Part shown: piece after piece, positions 34,816 through 43,830 of the stretch
Layout: every line of letters starts with the position of its first letter
Position numbering within the stretch: the first letter of the stretch is position 1
Assembly: GCA_025560025.1 (NCBI GenBank)
Contig: CP048486.1
Location: 1,492,001-1,556,000 of the forward strand
Direction: 5' to 3'
DNA from: Agrobacterium tumefaciens
Lineage (GTDB): Bacteria; Pseudomonadota; Alphaproteobacteria; Rhizobiales; Rhizobiaceae
Length of the DNA stretch: 64,000 bases
Notes under the pieces: generated by a model
The model's input: only the letters and a program-made list of their open reading frames with translations
Database searches by the model: none
What the model was told of the DNA's origin: nothing
Position numbers and translations under genes: made by a program

Positions 34816-36411
34816 TTATTCGGAAACGCTCAGGAAGCGGCTGAGGTGTTCGTTAGCAGCATTGTCTTCCCAACCCTTCACGCGGTTGGAAACCAGCCAC
34901 AGGTCTGCCTGCGTCAGAAGCGGAGCGACCGGCTGTTTTTTCATGAGGATGGTTTCTGCCTCATGCAGCAGCTTGGAGCGAGCTGCCGCATCCTTTTCGT
35001 CATATGACTTCTGCATCAGCGCGTCATATTCGGCATTGTTGAACTTCGAATAGTTGAAGGTCTTGTTGGAGGATATGGAAAGGGCGAGGAAGTTTTCCGC
35101 ATCCGCATAGTCGGCAACCCAACCGGCACGCGCCACATTGAATTTGCCGCCTTCCTGGAGATAGCCATAGTGCGAGGCGACGTCGAGGTTCACCAGCGAT
35201 ACCTTCGCGCCAAAGGTGTTCTTCCACATATCCGCGATAGCCGTTGCGACGCGTTCGTGGTTCGGGTTGGTGTTGTAGCGGATTTCGATGGAAAGCGGCT
35301 TGCCGCCCTCACCGTAACCGGCTTCCTTCATCAGCTTGAGGGCTTCGTCTTCACGATCAAGCTGTGAAAGCGTGGCAAAATCGGCTTTTGCGGGCTCACC
35401 GTAGGAGTCCATGCCCGGGGGAACCATGGAATAGGCGGGAACCTGCGAACCGCTGTAGATTTCCTTGGCAAGGAAATCGCGGTCGACTGCCATGGAAAGG
35501 GCCTGGCGGACACGGACATCGTCATACGGCGCTTCGCGTGTATCGAAGGTGTAATAATAGGTCGCAAGCGTCGGCGAAACGTGAACCTGTTCGCCATAGG
35601 ACTTGCGCAGACGGTCGATCTGGTCCGCGGAAAAATTATACGCGAGGTCCATTTCCTTGGCTTCGAAACGACGAACGGATGCGGCCTGATCATCGATGGG
35701 GTAGAAAATGACCTTGTCGATCTTGGTGTTCGATGCGTCCCAGAAGTTGGTGTTCTTGACGACGGTCAAGCTATCATTGGGAACATGCGCTTCGAGCTTG
35801 TAAGCACCGTTCGAGACCATGACGCCCGGCTTTACGAAGTCGGTGCCGTTCTTTTCGTAGCTCGCCTTCGAAATTGGCAGAGCCGCCTGGTGAGCGAGAA
35901 GCTCAACGAAGAAAGGTGTCGGGCGCTCAAGCGTGATCTCAAGGGTCTTGTCATCCACCGCCTTGACGCCAAGCTGGTCAACCGGCGTTTCGCCCTTGTT
36001 GATCTTTTCGGCGTTCTTGATCGGATAGAGAATATTCGCATATTTTGCCGCGGTCTTTGGATCTTCGACACGCTGGTAGGAGAAAACAAAATCTCCAGCC
36101 GTTACCGGTGTGCCATCCGACCACTTTGCATCCGCACGCAGTTTGAACGTGTAAACGGTGCCATCCTCAGACAGCGTCCAGCTTTCCGCCGTACCGGGAA
36201 TGATCTTGCCGGCAGCATCGTAAATGGTGAGACCTTCATAAAGGTCTTTCAGGATAAAAGCCTCGATGTTGATGGAGGTCTGCGCCTGATCGAGCGTCTG
36301 CGGTTCTCCGGCATTGCCACGATGCAGAACTGTTTCCGCAAGTGCGGAACTGGCGCCAATCAGAAGCGATGCAGCCAGCAGCGTGGCGCGCGTTGTTGCT
36401 GTTATAGACAT
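34816..36411 (-). CDS. oppA: Oligopeptide-binding protein OppA
   Basis: 531 aa periplasmic protein. The signal peptide is about 1-24, ending SSALA before ETVLHRGNAGEPQTLD. The OppA blocks KDLYEGLTIYD, KWSDGTPVTAGDFVFSYQR and DDKTLEITLERPTPFF are close to those of E. coli OppA, and the length is normal. An open extension to 36537 is not needed: the ATG at 36411 has GGGAGAG 6 bp upstream and begins the signal peptide. First gene of the opp operon, with its promoter in the 36412-36729 gap. Confidence 0.93.
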   Translation of the reverse strand: MSITATTRATLLAASLLIGASSALAETVLHRGNAGEPQTLDQAQTSINIEAFILKDLYEGLTIYDAAGKIIPGTAESWTLSEDGTVYTFKLRADAKWSDGTPVTAGDFVFSYQRVEDPKTAAKYANILYPIKNAEKINKGETPVDQLGVKAVDDKTLEITLERPTPFFVELLAHQAALPISKASYEKNGTDFVKPGVMVSNGAYKLEAHVPNDSLTVVKNTNFWDASNTKIDKVIFYPIDDQAASVRRFEAKEMDLAYNFSADQIDRLRKSYGEQVHVSPTLATYYYTFDTREAPYDDVRVRQALSMAVDRDFLAKEIYSGSQVPAYSMVPPGMDSYGEPAKADFATLSQLDREDEALKLMKEAGYGEGGKPLSIEIRYNTNPNHERVATAIADMWKNTFGAKVSLVNLDVASHYGYLQEGGKFNVARAGWVADYADAENFLALSISSNKTFNYSKFNNAEYDALMQKSYDEKDAAARSKLLHEAETILMKKQPVAPLLTQADLWLVSNRVKGWEDNAANEHLSRFLSVSE

Positions 36412-36729
36412 TGTTTTCTCTCCCCGTGAGTATTTTGCGTCCACAAACAAGGCCAAATTGCTTCGAAGTGCAACCACAACAATTTGTGAGTTGATGCAGA
36501 AACCACAACTTTCAGTTCGGCTGCGCATCTGTGCCACCTCATCCGCGATGATGGGCAGCGCCGAATTTGATACAAGGCAGTCTGTCGATCTATATTTCGA
36601 CAGGACCTGGAACTGGCTTTACAGAGGAATATCGGCAGATAGCTAACAGCAGGGGCCCATCATTTTGTGGAGGGGCTGGAGACTGGAATCGAGCGGGGTA
36701 TCGCAAATACTCCAAAGCCTGCGCCCGTT
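36412..36729. other. Intergenic region upstream of oppA
   Basis: 318 bp without a supportable gene. It should hold the oppA promoter. The nonamer AACCACAAC occurs twice in direct orientation (36472-36480 and 36501-36509), 29 bp apart, about 60-100 bp upstream of the oppA start; it may be a regulator site. The half near 36600-36729 also holds the 3' end of the convergent-facing DUF4432 transcript direction, with no clear terminator. Confidence 0.4.
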
Positions 36730-37704
36730 TCATGAGGGAAGCAGATCTATCTGCAGCTTGTAGGTACGGCTTTCCCCTGCGTCCAGCTGACCGCCTTCGG
36801 GTGGCCGAAGATCGGATCGGGGCTCGATCCCAAGTGCGAATACGCCGGACTGATAGGCGCGCCAGGTCGCAAATTTGGGGAGCGCCACCTGATCATAGGT
36901 CAGGGAGAGGGAGAAACCACATCGCTTGTTTTCGAGAACAATTGGCGTGTTGTGCGGAGTGATGCGGCAGTCGATATGATCCACTTTCTCTCCGAAGCTG
37001 TCGTGAGGGATCGGCGGAGTCGAATTGATTTCGCAAAGCGCAGGTTCAGGCAAGCCCTTCACGATCAAGGTCTCGTCCAGGAAAGGATATCCGACATTGA
37101 GGTGATAGAGGATAGCGTGTTCGGATGGTCGAAAGCTTCGGTTCGTTACCGTGTCTTCAATGAGCAATGTGGACTCGAAAATCGGGACGGTTATTTTGCG
37201 GTGCAGTTCTAGAACCTCTCCGAAAACACTTGATTGTCGCACCGTGCCCTCGCAGATGATGGTGCTTGTCCCAACCTCGACGCCAAATCTCTTCAGCCGC
37301 GACTTCTCGGACGAGATCCGGCCGTGCTGCGGTAACCGCCTGGATTTGAGATTTGGATATCCGTAATGTGTGACATCGGAGTCATGAGGCCTGCTGTATT
37401 GGTCCAGACCGCATGTCACCATGAAGCCATCGAAATTGCGGAAAAAGCCCAACCCCTCTTCTGAATCCGGGTCATGTGGCGAGAATGGCATCTGGTTGGA
37501 AGAGTGCCAGCCTACATTCACCCCCTTGAACGACAGCGATGACACGTCGAAACCACGATCGACCGCGATTTCGAAGCCGATACCGGCGGCATTTCTGGCA
37601 ACGATAAGACGTTGTCCTCTGCCCGGGCCATCTTCCATTGTTAAAAGCCTTGCGTCGGCAACCGAACGGAGATCTGCGGTTCGGCGGAGCAAATCCATAT
37701 CCAT
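36730..37704 (-). CDS. DUF4432 family protein (aldose-epimerase-like beta-sandwich)
   Basis: 324 aa with a galactose-mutarotase-like fold. DRGFDVSSLSFKGVNVGW near the N-terminus, YHLNVGYPFLDE near residue 205 and WRAYQSGVFALGIEPRS near the C-terminus are the DUF4432 hallmarks. Relatives are thought to bind or epimerise sugars; no reaction can be assigned. The ATG at 37704 (AGGA site) is preferred over the TTG one codon upstream. It follows the NUDIX gene by 15 bp. It may act on arabinose or sucrose released by the acc-like operon upstream (inference). Confidence 0.87.
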   Translation of the reverse strand: MDMDLLRRTADLRSVADARLLTMEDGPGRGQRLIVARNAAGIGFEIAVDRGFDVSSLSFKGVNVGWHSSNQMPFSPHDPDSEEGLGFFRNFDGFMVTCGLDQYSRPHDSDVTHYGYPNLKSRRLPQHGRISSEKSRLKRFGVEVGTSTIICEGTVRQSSVFGEVLELHRKITVPIFESTLLIEDTVTNRSFRPSEHAILYHLNVGYPFLDETLIVKGLPEPALCEINSTPPIPHDSFGEKVDHIDCRITPHNTPIVLENKRCGFSLSLTYDQVALPKFATWRAYQSGVFALGIEPRSDLRPPEGGQLDAGESRTYKLQIDLLPS

Positions 37705-37719
37705 CAACTGATCCTCATT

Positions 37720-38226
37720 TTACGGCTCGGAGCGCTGATACGTGGCCGGCAATGCCAGGGTTTCAAGTTTTGAGATCAAGCAACGAAGCTCCGGCTCCCT
37801 TACGGAAGAGGCTGCGGCTGCCGGCGTGAACCAGCTCAGTCTGCGTTCGTCCTTTTCGGGATAATCGCTCTCGAGCCCTTGCACATCGAGCAAGTGAACC
37901 TGGACCATCGCAGGGACAAGATTTCCGTCATCCAGCCTCTTAAGATAGGTGTAATGACCCCATGCCTTTTTCTGGACACGGCCTCTCACTCCTGCCTCCT
38001 CCCAGGCCTCGGTGCAGGCAACTTGGTGGGGCTTCTTCTTCCCCATAGGCCATCCCTTTGGGACGACCCAACGGCCGCTGTCTCTGCTCGTTATCAGCAG
38101 GACTTCAATCGCTCCGTCTTGCTCAGGCATGCGTCGAAAGCAAATTGCAGCATATTGCGTCCTGACATCGCCCTTCGGAAGCCTGTCGTCTATTGGTGCT
38201 GAAACTTCGGTCGTTTTGTGTGCCAA
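37720..38226 (-). CDS. NUDIX hydrolase (diphosphoinositol-polyphosphate-phosphohydrolase-like)
   Basis: 168 aa. The Nudix box region is WVVPKGWPMGKKKPHQVACT followed by EAWEEAGV; the metal-binding EExG core is intact, while the arginine of the usual REUxEE is threonine, a form common in rhizobial members with the VPKGWPM lead. Members hydrolyse nucleoside diphosphate derivatives or inositol pyrophosphates. The start is probably the TTG at 38226, with AAAGG 8 bp upstream; no better ATG precedes the domain. It forms a pair with the DUF4432 gene. Confidence 0.86.
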   Translation of the reverse strand: MAHKTTEVSAPIDDRLPKGDVRTQYAAICFRRMPEQDGAIEVLLITSRDSGRWVVPKGWPMGKKKPHQVACTEAWEEAGVRGRVQKKAWGHYTYLKRLDDGNLVPAMVQVHLLDVQGLESDYPEKDERRLSWFTPAAAASSVREPELRCLISKLETLALPATYQRSEP

Positions 38227-38286
38227 GTCGATAGCCTTTCACACTCCTGTCATGCACGTCCGATATAGGATTGGTGGATCAAGAGT

Positions 38287-38309
38287 GCTGAATATCTCGA
38301 TTATTCAGC
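38287..38309. promoter_or_regulatory. 8 bp dyad between accG-like gene and NUDIX gene
   Basis: GCTGAATA and TATTCAGC are perfect inverted repeats around 7 bases in the 176 bp gap. With no T tract on either side it looks more like an operator upstream of the NUDIX/DUF4432 pair than a terminator of the acc-like operon. Confidence 0.35.
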
Positions 38310-38402
38310 GGCTTGACTGACGAAATGCTTGAAGGTTTTGTCTGATTGTGAGGAGCGTCGCACCGGCTTGCGCGGCGCCCGTTGGTAAAAGGTGATTGAG
38401 GG

Positions 38403-39215
38403 TCAGGCAGCCGCCGAAAGGTTGTTCAGCACCGGCTTTACTCGATTGAGAAACTCCTTGGAGCCGCAGACGAAACGAAGTTTCTGCGGTAGTTCCGTAT
38501 TATCCCAATCGATCGTGTGAGTGACGCCCAGTCCCGCGAGGATTGGCAGTGCCGCCATGACGTCCCATGTGGAGTCACCGACAGAAACGTACCCATCTGT
38601 CTCACCCATCATCACTTCGATCAACGAGAGCGTTGCGGACCCCGTGAAGCGGAAGCTTATGCGCAGGTCATCCGAGATGAACCGGATGACCTCCAGCCTG
38701 TCAGCCGTCGAGACCGATGGATGAATGCTGAAACCTGTCGATGCGCGAGACATGTCGAGCGCTGGCAGGGGGCCGAGAGGCTTTCCATTGAGCTGCGGTA
38801 CGATGGCGTGACCACCGATCAACAGAAGGTCGCGTGCAGGAGCGAAAATAACGCCGAAGGCGGGACGCCGGTTCTCGAAAAGCCCGATTGAGACAGCCCA
38901 GTTCTGGGCGCCGCGGACATAGTTGAACGTCCCGTCAATCGGATCGATGACCCAGATGCGACCCGAAGTGCCGGTGATCTCGCCGCCCTCTTCTCCGAAT
39001 ACCCCATCATCTGGAAAAGCTTGACGAAGCCTCTCGATAATCAGGGCTTCGACCTGCTTGTCGGCTTCGGTGACCAGGTCGAGGTGCCCCTTCTTCTCGA
39101 CCGGCAGGGTGGCCAGCTTTTTGAAGTGGTATAGAGCCAGGTTTCCAGCTTCCCGCGCAATGCCCTCGACAATGCGCGCCTGATCCGAAGAGACTGTTGT
39201 GTTTACCTTATCCAC
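38403..39215 (-). CDS. accG: Inositol-monophosphatase family phosphatase, AccG-like
   Basis: 270 aa Mg-dependent phosphatase: GEEGGEI at about 86, DPIDGT at about 102 and STWDVMAA at about 213 supply the metal ligands. In the Ti-plasmid acc operon the corresponding AccG removes phosphate from arabinose phosphate released from agrocinopine. The frame is open to 39323, but no ATG suits; the GTG at 39215 overlaps the GDPD gene by 8 bp and gives normal length. Last gene of the acc-like operon. Identity as AccG rests on operon order and family. Confidence 0.87.
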   Translation of the reverse strand: MDKVNTTVSSDQARIVEGIAREAGNLALYHFKKLATLPVEKKGHLDLVTEADKQVEALIIERLRQAFPDDGVFGEEGGEITGTSGRIWVIDPIDGTFNYVRGAQNWAVSIGLFENRRPAFGVIFAPARDLLLIGGHAIVPQLNGKPLGPLPALDMSRASTGFSIHPSVSTADRLEVIRFISDDLRISFRFTGSATLSLIEVMMGETDGYVSVGDSTWDVMAALPILAGLGVTHTIDWDNTELPQKLRFVCGSKEFLNRVKPVLNNLSAAA

Positions 39216-40008
39216 GCGCCTGATCCCGCAACCGTGCGATCTGTGCGACATCGTCACCGAGAAGCTGATCGAGCTGACCTTCGCGGACCCACTGGACAAG
39301 TTGAGATTCGACGTCCACGCCATACGTCATCAATTTTTCATGGTGGCCGGCTGGCAGATAGCAGAAGGCCGCGAAGCCCCCTTCATGCAGCTGGCGCGCC
39401 TCGCCGCTGGCAAAATGATAGACTTCGATATTCATGGCATCGAGATTGGCCTGGCGAGCAAGCGACGCAGGATCGATGAGGCGGGAGTGCATCAGGCCGA
39501 CGGTCGGAACCTCCGGGATGGCTTTCTTGACGTCCCTCAGCTGCACATAGTCGAAGGAAGAGAACTGCAACAGGTCGGCGGCACCAAGCTCATCGATCAA
39601 TGCGCGCAGCTTCGGGAAAAACACGTCGTTCTGGTCGTAGATCTTGAGTTCCAGCTGGTAGATGATGCCAAGCTCTCGTGCGAGTATCAGCGCATCACGC
39701 AGTCGTGGCACCTGCTCACCTGCAAACTCGTCACTGAACCAGCTGCCGGCATCAAGCTTCGCCAGCTCAGCATAGGTCATTTTCTGGACGATGCCGTGGC
39801 CATTCGTCGTGCGATCAACGGTCTTGTCGTGCATCAGAACGAGCTCGCCATCGCTGGTGATGGAGAGGTCGGTCTCGCAGGTCGTAAGCGGGCCGCCATA
39901 CTCGAAAGCCTTGCGAAACGCGACCAGCGTATTTTCCGGGGCGCCGGCGCTGTGGCCGCGGTGGCCACCGATGCGCATGTTTTCAATCGTCATTCGAAGC
40001 GGATTCAT
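39208..40008 (-). CDS. accF: Glycerophosphodiester phosphodiesterase family enzyme, AccF-like
   Basis: 266 aa GDPD TIM-barrel. GGHRGHSAGAPENTLVAF (catalytic His, Glu-Asn) and CETDLSITSDGELVLMHD with TVDRTTNG are the conserved family core; ELKIYDQ supplies the later glutamate. No signal peptide, so the phosphodiester is cleaved after uptake. The Ti-plasmid AccF, from this family, hydrolyses agrocinopine to sucrose and arabinose phosphate. AGAAGGAAAAG precedes the ATG. It lies 17 bp after the second permease. Confidence 0.9.
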   Translation of the reverse strand: MNPLRMTIENMRIGGHRGHSAGAPENTLVAFRKAFEYGGPLTTCETDLSITSDGELVLMHDKTVDRTTNGHGIVQKMTYAELAKLDAGSWFSDEFAGEQVPRLRDALILARELGIIYQLELKIYDQNDVFFPKLRALIDELGAADLLQFSSFDYVQLRDVKKAIPEVPTVGLMHSRLIDPASLARQANLDAMNIEVYHFASGEARQLHEGGFAAFCYLPAGHHEKLMTYGVDVESQLVQWVREGQLDQLLGDDVAQIARLRDQARG

Positions 40009-40025
40009 AGTCTTTTCCTTCTGAG

Positions 40026-40892
40026 TTAACGGAGGCGCGCGTCGAAGCGATCGCGCAGATAGTCGCCAAGCAGGCTAATGGAGAGCGTCGTCAGGACAAT
40101 CACTGCGCCGGGGAATGCGGCGATCCACCATGCGATTGCGAGATAGTTGCGGCCGTCAGCGACCATCAGTCCAAGGCTCGTTTCCGGAGCTTGAATGCCA
40201 AGACCGAGAAAACTCAGGCCACTTTCCAGAAGGATGATTTCTGGAAAGTTCACGGTGAACTGAACGATCAGGGGCCCAGCGATATTGGGCAGCATGTGGC
40301 GCAGATAGATGCGCATCGGCGGCACGCCGACGATACGCGCAGCTTCTGCATAGCCTTCCTCCTTGGCGCTCAGGACCAGGCCGCGCGTGAGACGCGCATA
40401 ACGTTCCCAGCTGGCGAAACCGACAAGGAACACGAAGAGAATTGGGCTGGAACCAAGCAGCGCCAGGACGCCGAGAGCAATGACGATGAAAGGAACCGAC
40501 GCCATGGCGTCGGCGAAGCCCATGATGGTGTTATCCACCCAGCCGCCGAAATGGGCCGCCAGCAGGCCGAGCGTTGTCCCCATGATGGCGCAAATGATGG
40601 AGCCAACCAGCGCGATCATCAGCGTCATCTGTGTCGCGACGAGCAGGTTGCTTACCACGTCGCGACCGAGATAGTCGGTTCCAAGAAAGTGCTCGGCCGA
40701 CAGGAATGGCCTGGCAAACCGCGCGATCGGATCCTGGCTCAGGTAGTCAAAGGGCGAAATCCAGCGTGCCGTTACGCCGATGACGACGACGATCGCAATC
40801 CAGAGGCAGCATAGAGTTATGCTTGCCGGCATTTTGCGGAACGGGGCCAGCACGGAGATTGGCGCGGGATTGGAGGAGGTGGCCGATGCCAT
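40026..40892 (-). CDS. accE: ABC transporter permease, AccE-like (DppC type)
   Basis: 288 aa inner-membrane permease. LGTDYLGRDVVSNLLVATQ is the DppC periplasmic motif, and EAARIVGVPPMRIYLRHM is the coupling loop. The upstream extension to 40937 overlaps the first permease; the ATG at 40892 lies 1 bp after that gene's stop. It pairs with the AccD-like permease to form the channel for the phosphodiester ligand bound by the Tat-exported binding protein. Confidence 0.9.
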   Translation of the reverse strand: MASATSSNPAPISVLAPFRKMPASITLCCLWIAIVVVIGVTARWISPFDYLSQDPIARFARPFLSAEHFLGTDYLGRDVVSNLLVATQMTLMIALVGSIICAIMGTTLGLLAAHFGGWVDNTIMGFADAMASVPFIVIALGVLALLGSSPILFVFLVGFASWERYARLTRGLVLSAKEEGYAEAARIVGVPPMRIYLRHMLPNIAGPLIVQFTVNFPEIILLESGLSFLGLGIQAPETSLGLMVADGRNYLAIAWWIAAFPGAVIVLTTLSISLLGDYLRDRFDARLR

Positions 40893-40893
40893 G

Positions 40894-41811
40894 TCAGTGC
40901 TTCCTGATTTTCGGATTGAGAACCGCATAGAGAACATCGACGGTGAGGTTGATGGCCACCATGAACGCGGTGAAGAGGATGATCATGGCCTGTACGACGG
41001 GTAGATCGCCGGTGCTCGTCGCATTGACGAACCCACTTCCGAGACCTGGCCACGAGAATACCGGCTCTATGAGTGCGGATCCGCCAAGCAGGCCGCCTGC
41101 GACGAAGCCGAGTGTCGTCACCATCGGAATTGCTGCATTCGGAAGGGCGTGACGCAAGATGACGTCCCAATGCGGTATGCCATCCGCACGGGCTGCCGCG
41201 ATATACGGCTGACCGAGCACGTCGATCAGCGTGGAGCGCATGAACCGCGCCACGGCCGCAGCGTTGAACAGCGCGAAGGTCGCTATGGGCAGGATGGCAT
41301 GGTTCCATGTTGAACTGCCGGAACTCGGCAGCACCCGTAGCCACACTGCAAACACGAAGACGAAGACCAGACCGAGCAGGAAGTTTGGAATGCTGTAGCC
41401 GAGAACAGCGCCAGCCATCACGCCCTTGTCGACAGCAGATTCACGACGCACAGCCGCAATAATTCCGACGGGGATTCCGATGAGGAGGCTCAGGAAAAAG
41501 GCCGAAACCGTCAACAGCAGGGTTTTAGGAATTCGTTCGCTGATAACGTCGAACACCTCTCGGCCATCTGCGAATGATGTCCCGAAGTCGCCATGGAATG
41601 CATTGGCGACATAGTAGAGATATTGTTCCGGGATAGAGCGGTCGAGACCCCATTTCTCGTTGAATGCGGCAAGTGCCTCCGGCCCGGCATTATCCGACAA
41701 CATCGACTGCGCGGGATCACCGCTCAAGCGCAAGATGACGAAAACGATGGTAACCGTGAACACGAGAACGACGATGGCGCGTGCGACGCGGGCGAAAATG
41801 AAGCTGGTCAT
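40894..41811 (-). CDS. accD: ABC transporter permease, AccD-like (DppB type)
   Basis: 305 aa inner-membrane permease, with MTSFIFARVARAIVVLV at the start, LRLSGDPAQSML as the DppB-type proline-glycine motif and coupling loop AARADGIPHWDVILRHAL. It overlaps the upstream ATPase gene by 4 bp (ATGA), and the second permease follows after 1 bp, so the membrane and ATPase parts are translated as a coupled block. Confidence 0.92.
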   Translation of the reverse strand: MTSFIFARVARAIVVLVFTVTIVFVILRLSGDPAQSMLSDNAGPEALAAFNEKWGLDRSIPEQYLYYVANAFHGDFGTSFADGREVFDVISERIPKTLLLTVSAFFLSLLIGIPVGIIAAVRRESAVDKGVMAGAVLGYSIPNFLLGLVFVFVFAVWLRVLPSSGSSTWNHAILPIATFALFNAAAVARFMRSTLIDVLGQPYIAAARADGIPHWDVILRHALPNAAIPMVTTLGFVAGGLLGGSALIEPVFSWPGLGSGFVNATSTGDLPVVQAMIILFTAFMVAINLTVDVLYAVLNPKIRKH

Positions 41812-42827
41812 ATGGCCAACTCCTTCTTCACGACGACATCAGCCGCCGGGACGGCTTGACGGTCAATCTCCTCTGCATGATGGCAGGCAGCTTGCTGGTT
41901 CCCGACCAGTCGCAATGCCGGCGTTTCACTGACACATCGGTCGATTGCAAACGGACAGCGTGCCCGAAACGCGCAACCCTTTGACGCATTGCTGGCATCG
42001 AGTTCGCCTTTGATCGGCGGTTCGATATTTCGAACCCTGGGATCCATGGTCGGCACGGAAGCCAGGAGTGCCCGCGTGTAGGGATGCCGCGGATTTTGGT
42101 AGACCGTCTTGATGTCGCCTGTTTCGACAATGCGGCCGAGATACATGACGGCGATACGATCGACGAGATGGCGAACGATCCTCAAATCATGGGTGATGAA
42201 GACGTAAGCGAGATCCATCTCCTGCCAGAGCTCACGCAGAAGTGCCACCACCTGGGCCTGCACCGAGACATCGAGCGCCGAAACAGCCTCGTCAAAAACG
42301 ACCAGCTTTGGATCCAGGATCAGCGCGCGTGCGATGACGACGCGCTGGCGCTGGCCGCCTGACATCTGGTGTGGGTAGCGGTTCATCATCGCTCCGGAGA
42401 GGCCGACACGTTCCAGCATCGCGGCTGCCCGCCGATAGGCCTCTTCCCGACCACAGACATGATGAACGATCAGGCCTTCGGCGACCTGCTGGCCGATCGT
42501 CATTTGCGGATTAAGCGCCGCGAGCGGGTTCTGCTGCACGAGGGAGGTGCGAACACGGAAATTCTTCCAGTCCACCTTTGTCCGGTCTTTGTGGTTCACG
42601 CCGTCAAACCATACGTCACCGCTGGTCGGGGGTGTCAGACCGAGGAGCAGTCGGCCAAGTGTCGACTTGCCGCTACCGGATTCGCCGACAACACCGATGC
42701 GTTCCCGAGCCGACAGCTCGAAACTGATGTGGTTCGCGGCGAGCTGCTGCGTCGGCCTGGTGAAGAAACCAGTCTTGTGCCTGTAAGCCTTCGTCAGATC
42801 GCTTGTCTGAAGCAGGGGCGTCATCAT
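41808..42827 (-). CDS. accC: ABC transporter ATP-binding protein, AccC-like (DppF type)
   Basis: 339 aa. Walker [15 protein letters not shown], signature [12 protein letters not shown], Walker B KLVVFDEAVSALDVS. The C-terminal oligopeptide-transporter extension carries the cysteine set CAFRARCPFAIDRC seen in Dpp/Opp ATPases. The frame extends to 42902, but the ATG at 42827 overlaps the first ATPase gene in an ATGA junction and precedes the conserved start, so it is chosen. Confidence 0.92.
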   Translation of the reverse strand: MMTPLLQTSDLTKAYRHKTGFFTRPTQQLAANHISFELSARERIGVVGESGSGKSTLGRLLLGLTPPTSGDVWFDGVNHKDRTKVDWKNFRVRTSLVQQNPLAALNPQMTIGQQVAEGLIVHHVCGREEAYRRAAAMLERVGLSGAMMNRYPHQMSGGQRQRVVIARALILDPKLVVFDEAVSALDVSVQAQVVALLRELWQEMDLAYVFITHDLRIVRHLVDRIAVMYLGRIVETGDIKTVYQNPRHPYTRALLASVPTMDPRVRNIEPPIKGELDASNASKGCAFRARCPFAIDRCVSETPALRLVGNQQAACHHAEEIDRQAVPAADVVVKKELAI

Positions 42828-43771
42828 GCGACCACCGGATGATAGCAGGAAGCTTCGTGGGACAGGCCGATGCTGGAGGGAGCAGGGAAGCGAGCCACAC
42901 ATTCCTCGGCCACGCGCGGACAGCGCGGATGGAAGTAACAGCCATCTGGCAGGCTCTCGAGAAGAGGAACAGAACCCGGGATTGGGATCGGTGGCTCAAG
43001 ATCGGCGGGATCGATGCTCGGCATACAGTCGATCAGAGCGCGGGCATAGGGATGAGCGGGCCGCGCAAGCAGCTCCGCAATTGGCGCCGTCTCGATGATC
43101 TTGCCGCAATACATGACTGCTGCCTTGTCAGCGAGACGCGCGATCACCCCGAGATCGTGGGAAACGATCATCAGGGCCATGCCAGTCTCGGCCTTCAACT
43201 CTTCGAGGAGGTGGAGGATCTGCGCCTGCATCGTGACATCGAGCGCAGTCGTCGGTTCATCGGCGATCAGCAATTGAGGCTTTGCCGCGAGTGCATGTGC
43301 GATCATGACGCGCTGGTTCATGCCGCCGGAGAATTGATGGGGGTAGGCGCGCAGACGGCTTGCGGCGCGGTCAATACCGACGTGCTCGAGAAGCCGCATG
43401 GCTTCCAGCCGGGCATCGTTGCCTTTCAGCCCCTGATGGCGATAGAGCGCCGATTCAAGGTAGCGGCCTATTGTATGAACCGGGTTCAGGCTGCTGGTTG
43501 GGTCCTGGAATATCATTGCGATCGTCGGATCAGCGACCTTGCCGGATTTCGTCGCATCACGTTCGAACTCGATGGAGCCACCGGTGCGGGCGATTCCGCG
43601 CGGCAGCATGCCCGCGACGGCGTAACAGGTCATGCTCTTGCCGCAACCGGACTCCCCAACAAGACCGAGGGTCTCACCGGCATCCACACTGAAGCTGATC
43701 CCATCAATGATTTTGGTATTGCGTGCCGGGACTTCGACGACCAGGTCGCGAACGGTCAAGAGCTTTGGCAT
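42824..43771 (-). CDS. accB: ABC transporter ATP-binding protein, AccB-like (DppD type)
   Basis: 315 aa. Walker A GESGCGKSMTCYAV, signature FSGGMNQRVMIA, Walker [17 protein letters not shown]. The C-terminal cysteine region YFHPRCPRVAEEC is normal for DppD. It follows the binding-protein gene after 59 bp that contain a strong hairpin. It works with the AccC-like ATPase as a heterodimer. Confidence 0.92.
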   Translation of the reverse strand: MPKLLTVRDLVVEVPARNTKIIDGISFSVDAGETLGLVGESGCGKSMTCYAVAGMLPRGIARTGGSIEFERDATKSGKVADPTIAMIFQDPTSSLNPVHTIGRYLESALYRHQGLKGNDARLEAMRLLEHVGIDRAASRLRAYPHQFSGGMNQRVMIAHALAAKPQLLIADEPTTALDVTMQAQILHLLEELKAETGMALMIVSHDLGVIARLADKAAVMYCGKIIETAPIAELLARPAHPYARALIDCMPSIDPADLEPPIPIPGSVPLLESLPDGCYFHPRCPRVAEECVARFPAPSSIGLSHEASCYHPVVA

Positions 43772-43787
43772 TCTTCAATCTCCTTGG

Positions 43788-43813
43788 GGCGATGCGCACG
43801 GATGCGCATCGCC
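43788..43813 (-). terminator. Strong intercistronic hairpin between accA-like and accB-like genes
   Basis: A 10 bp perfect stem, GGCGATGCGC with GCGCATCGCC, around a 6-base loop, 18 bp after the binding-protein stop on the minus strand. There is no T tract. It resembles the element after oppA in position and strength and probably raises binding-protein expression over the membrane parts. Confidence 0.6.
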
Positions 43814-43830
43814 GAGGCAGCGTGTTGTGA

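Noticed and set aside
36500..36540. Sigma-54 type promoter for oppA (TGGCAC element on the minus strand)
   Set aside because: The downstream GC is off by one base from the required -24/-12 spacing and the TTGC element is not present.
36567..36962. Plus-strand open frame of about 130 codons in the gap before oppA
   Set aside because: Most of it overlaps the DUF4432 gene on the other strand, it has no ribosome site and no recognisable motif.
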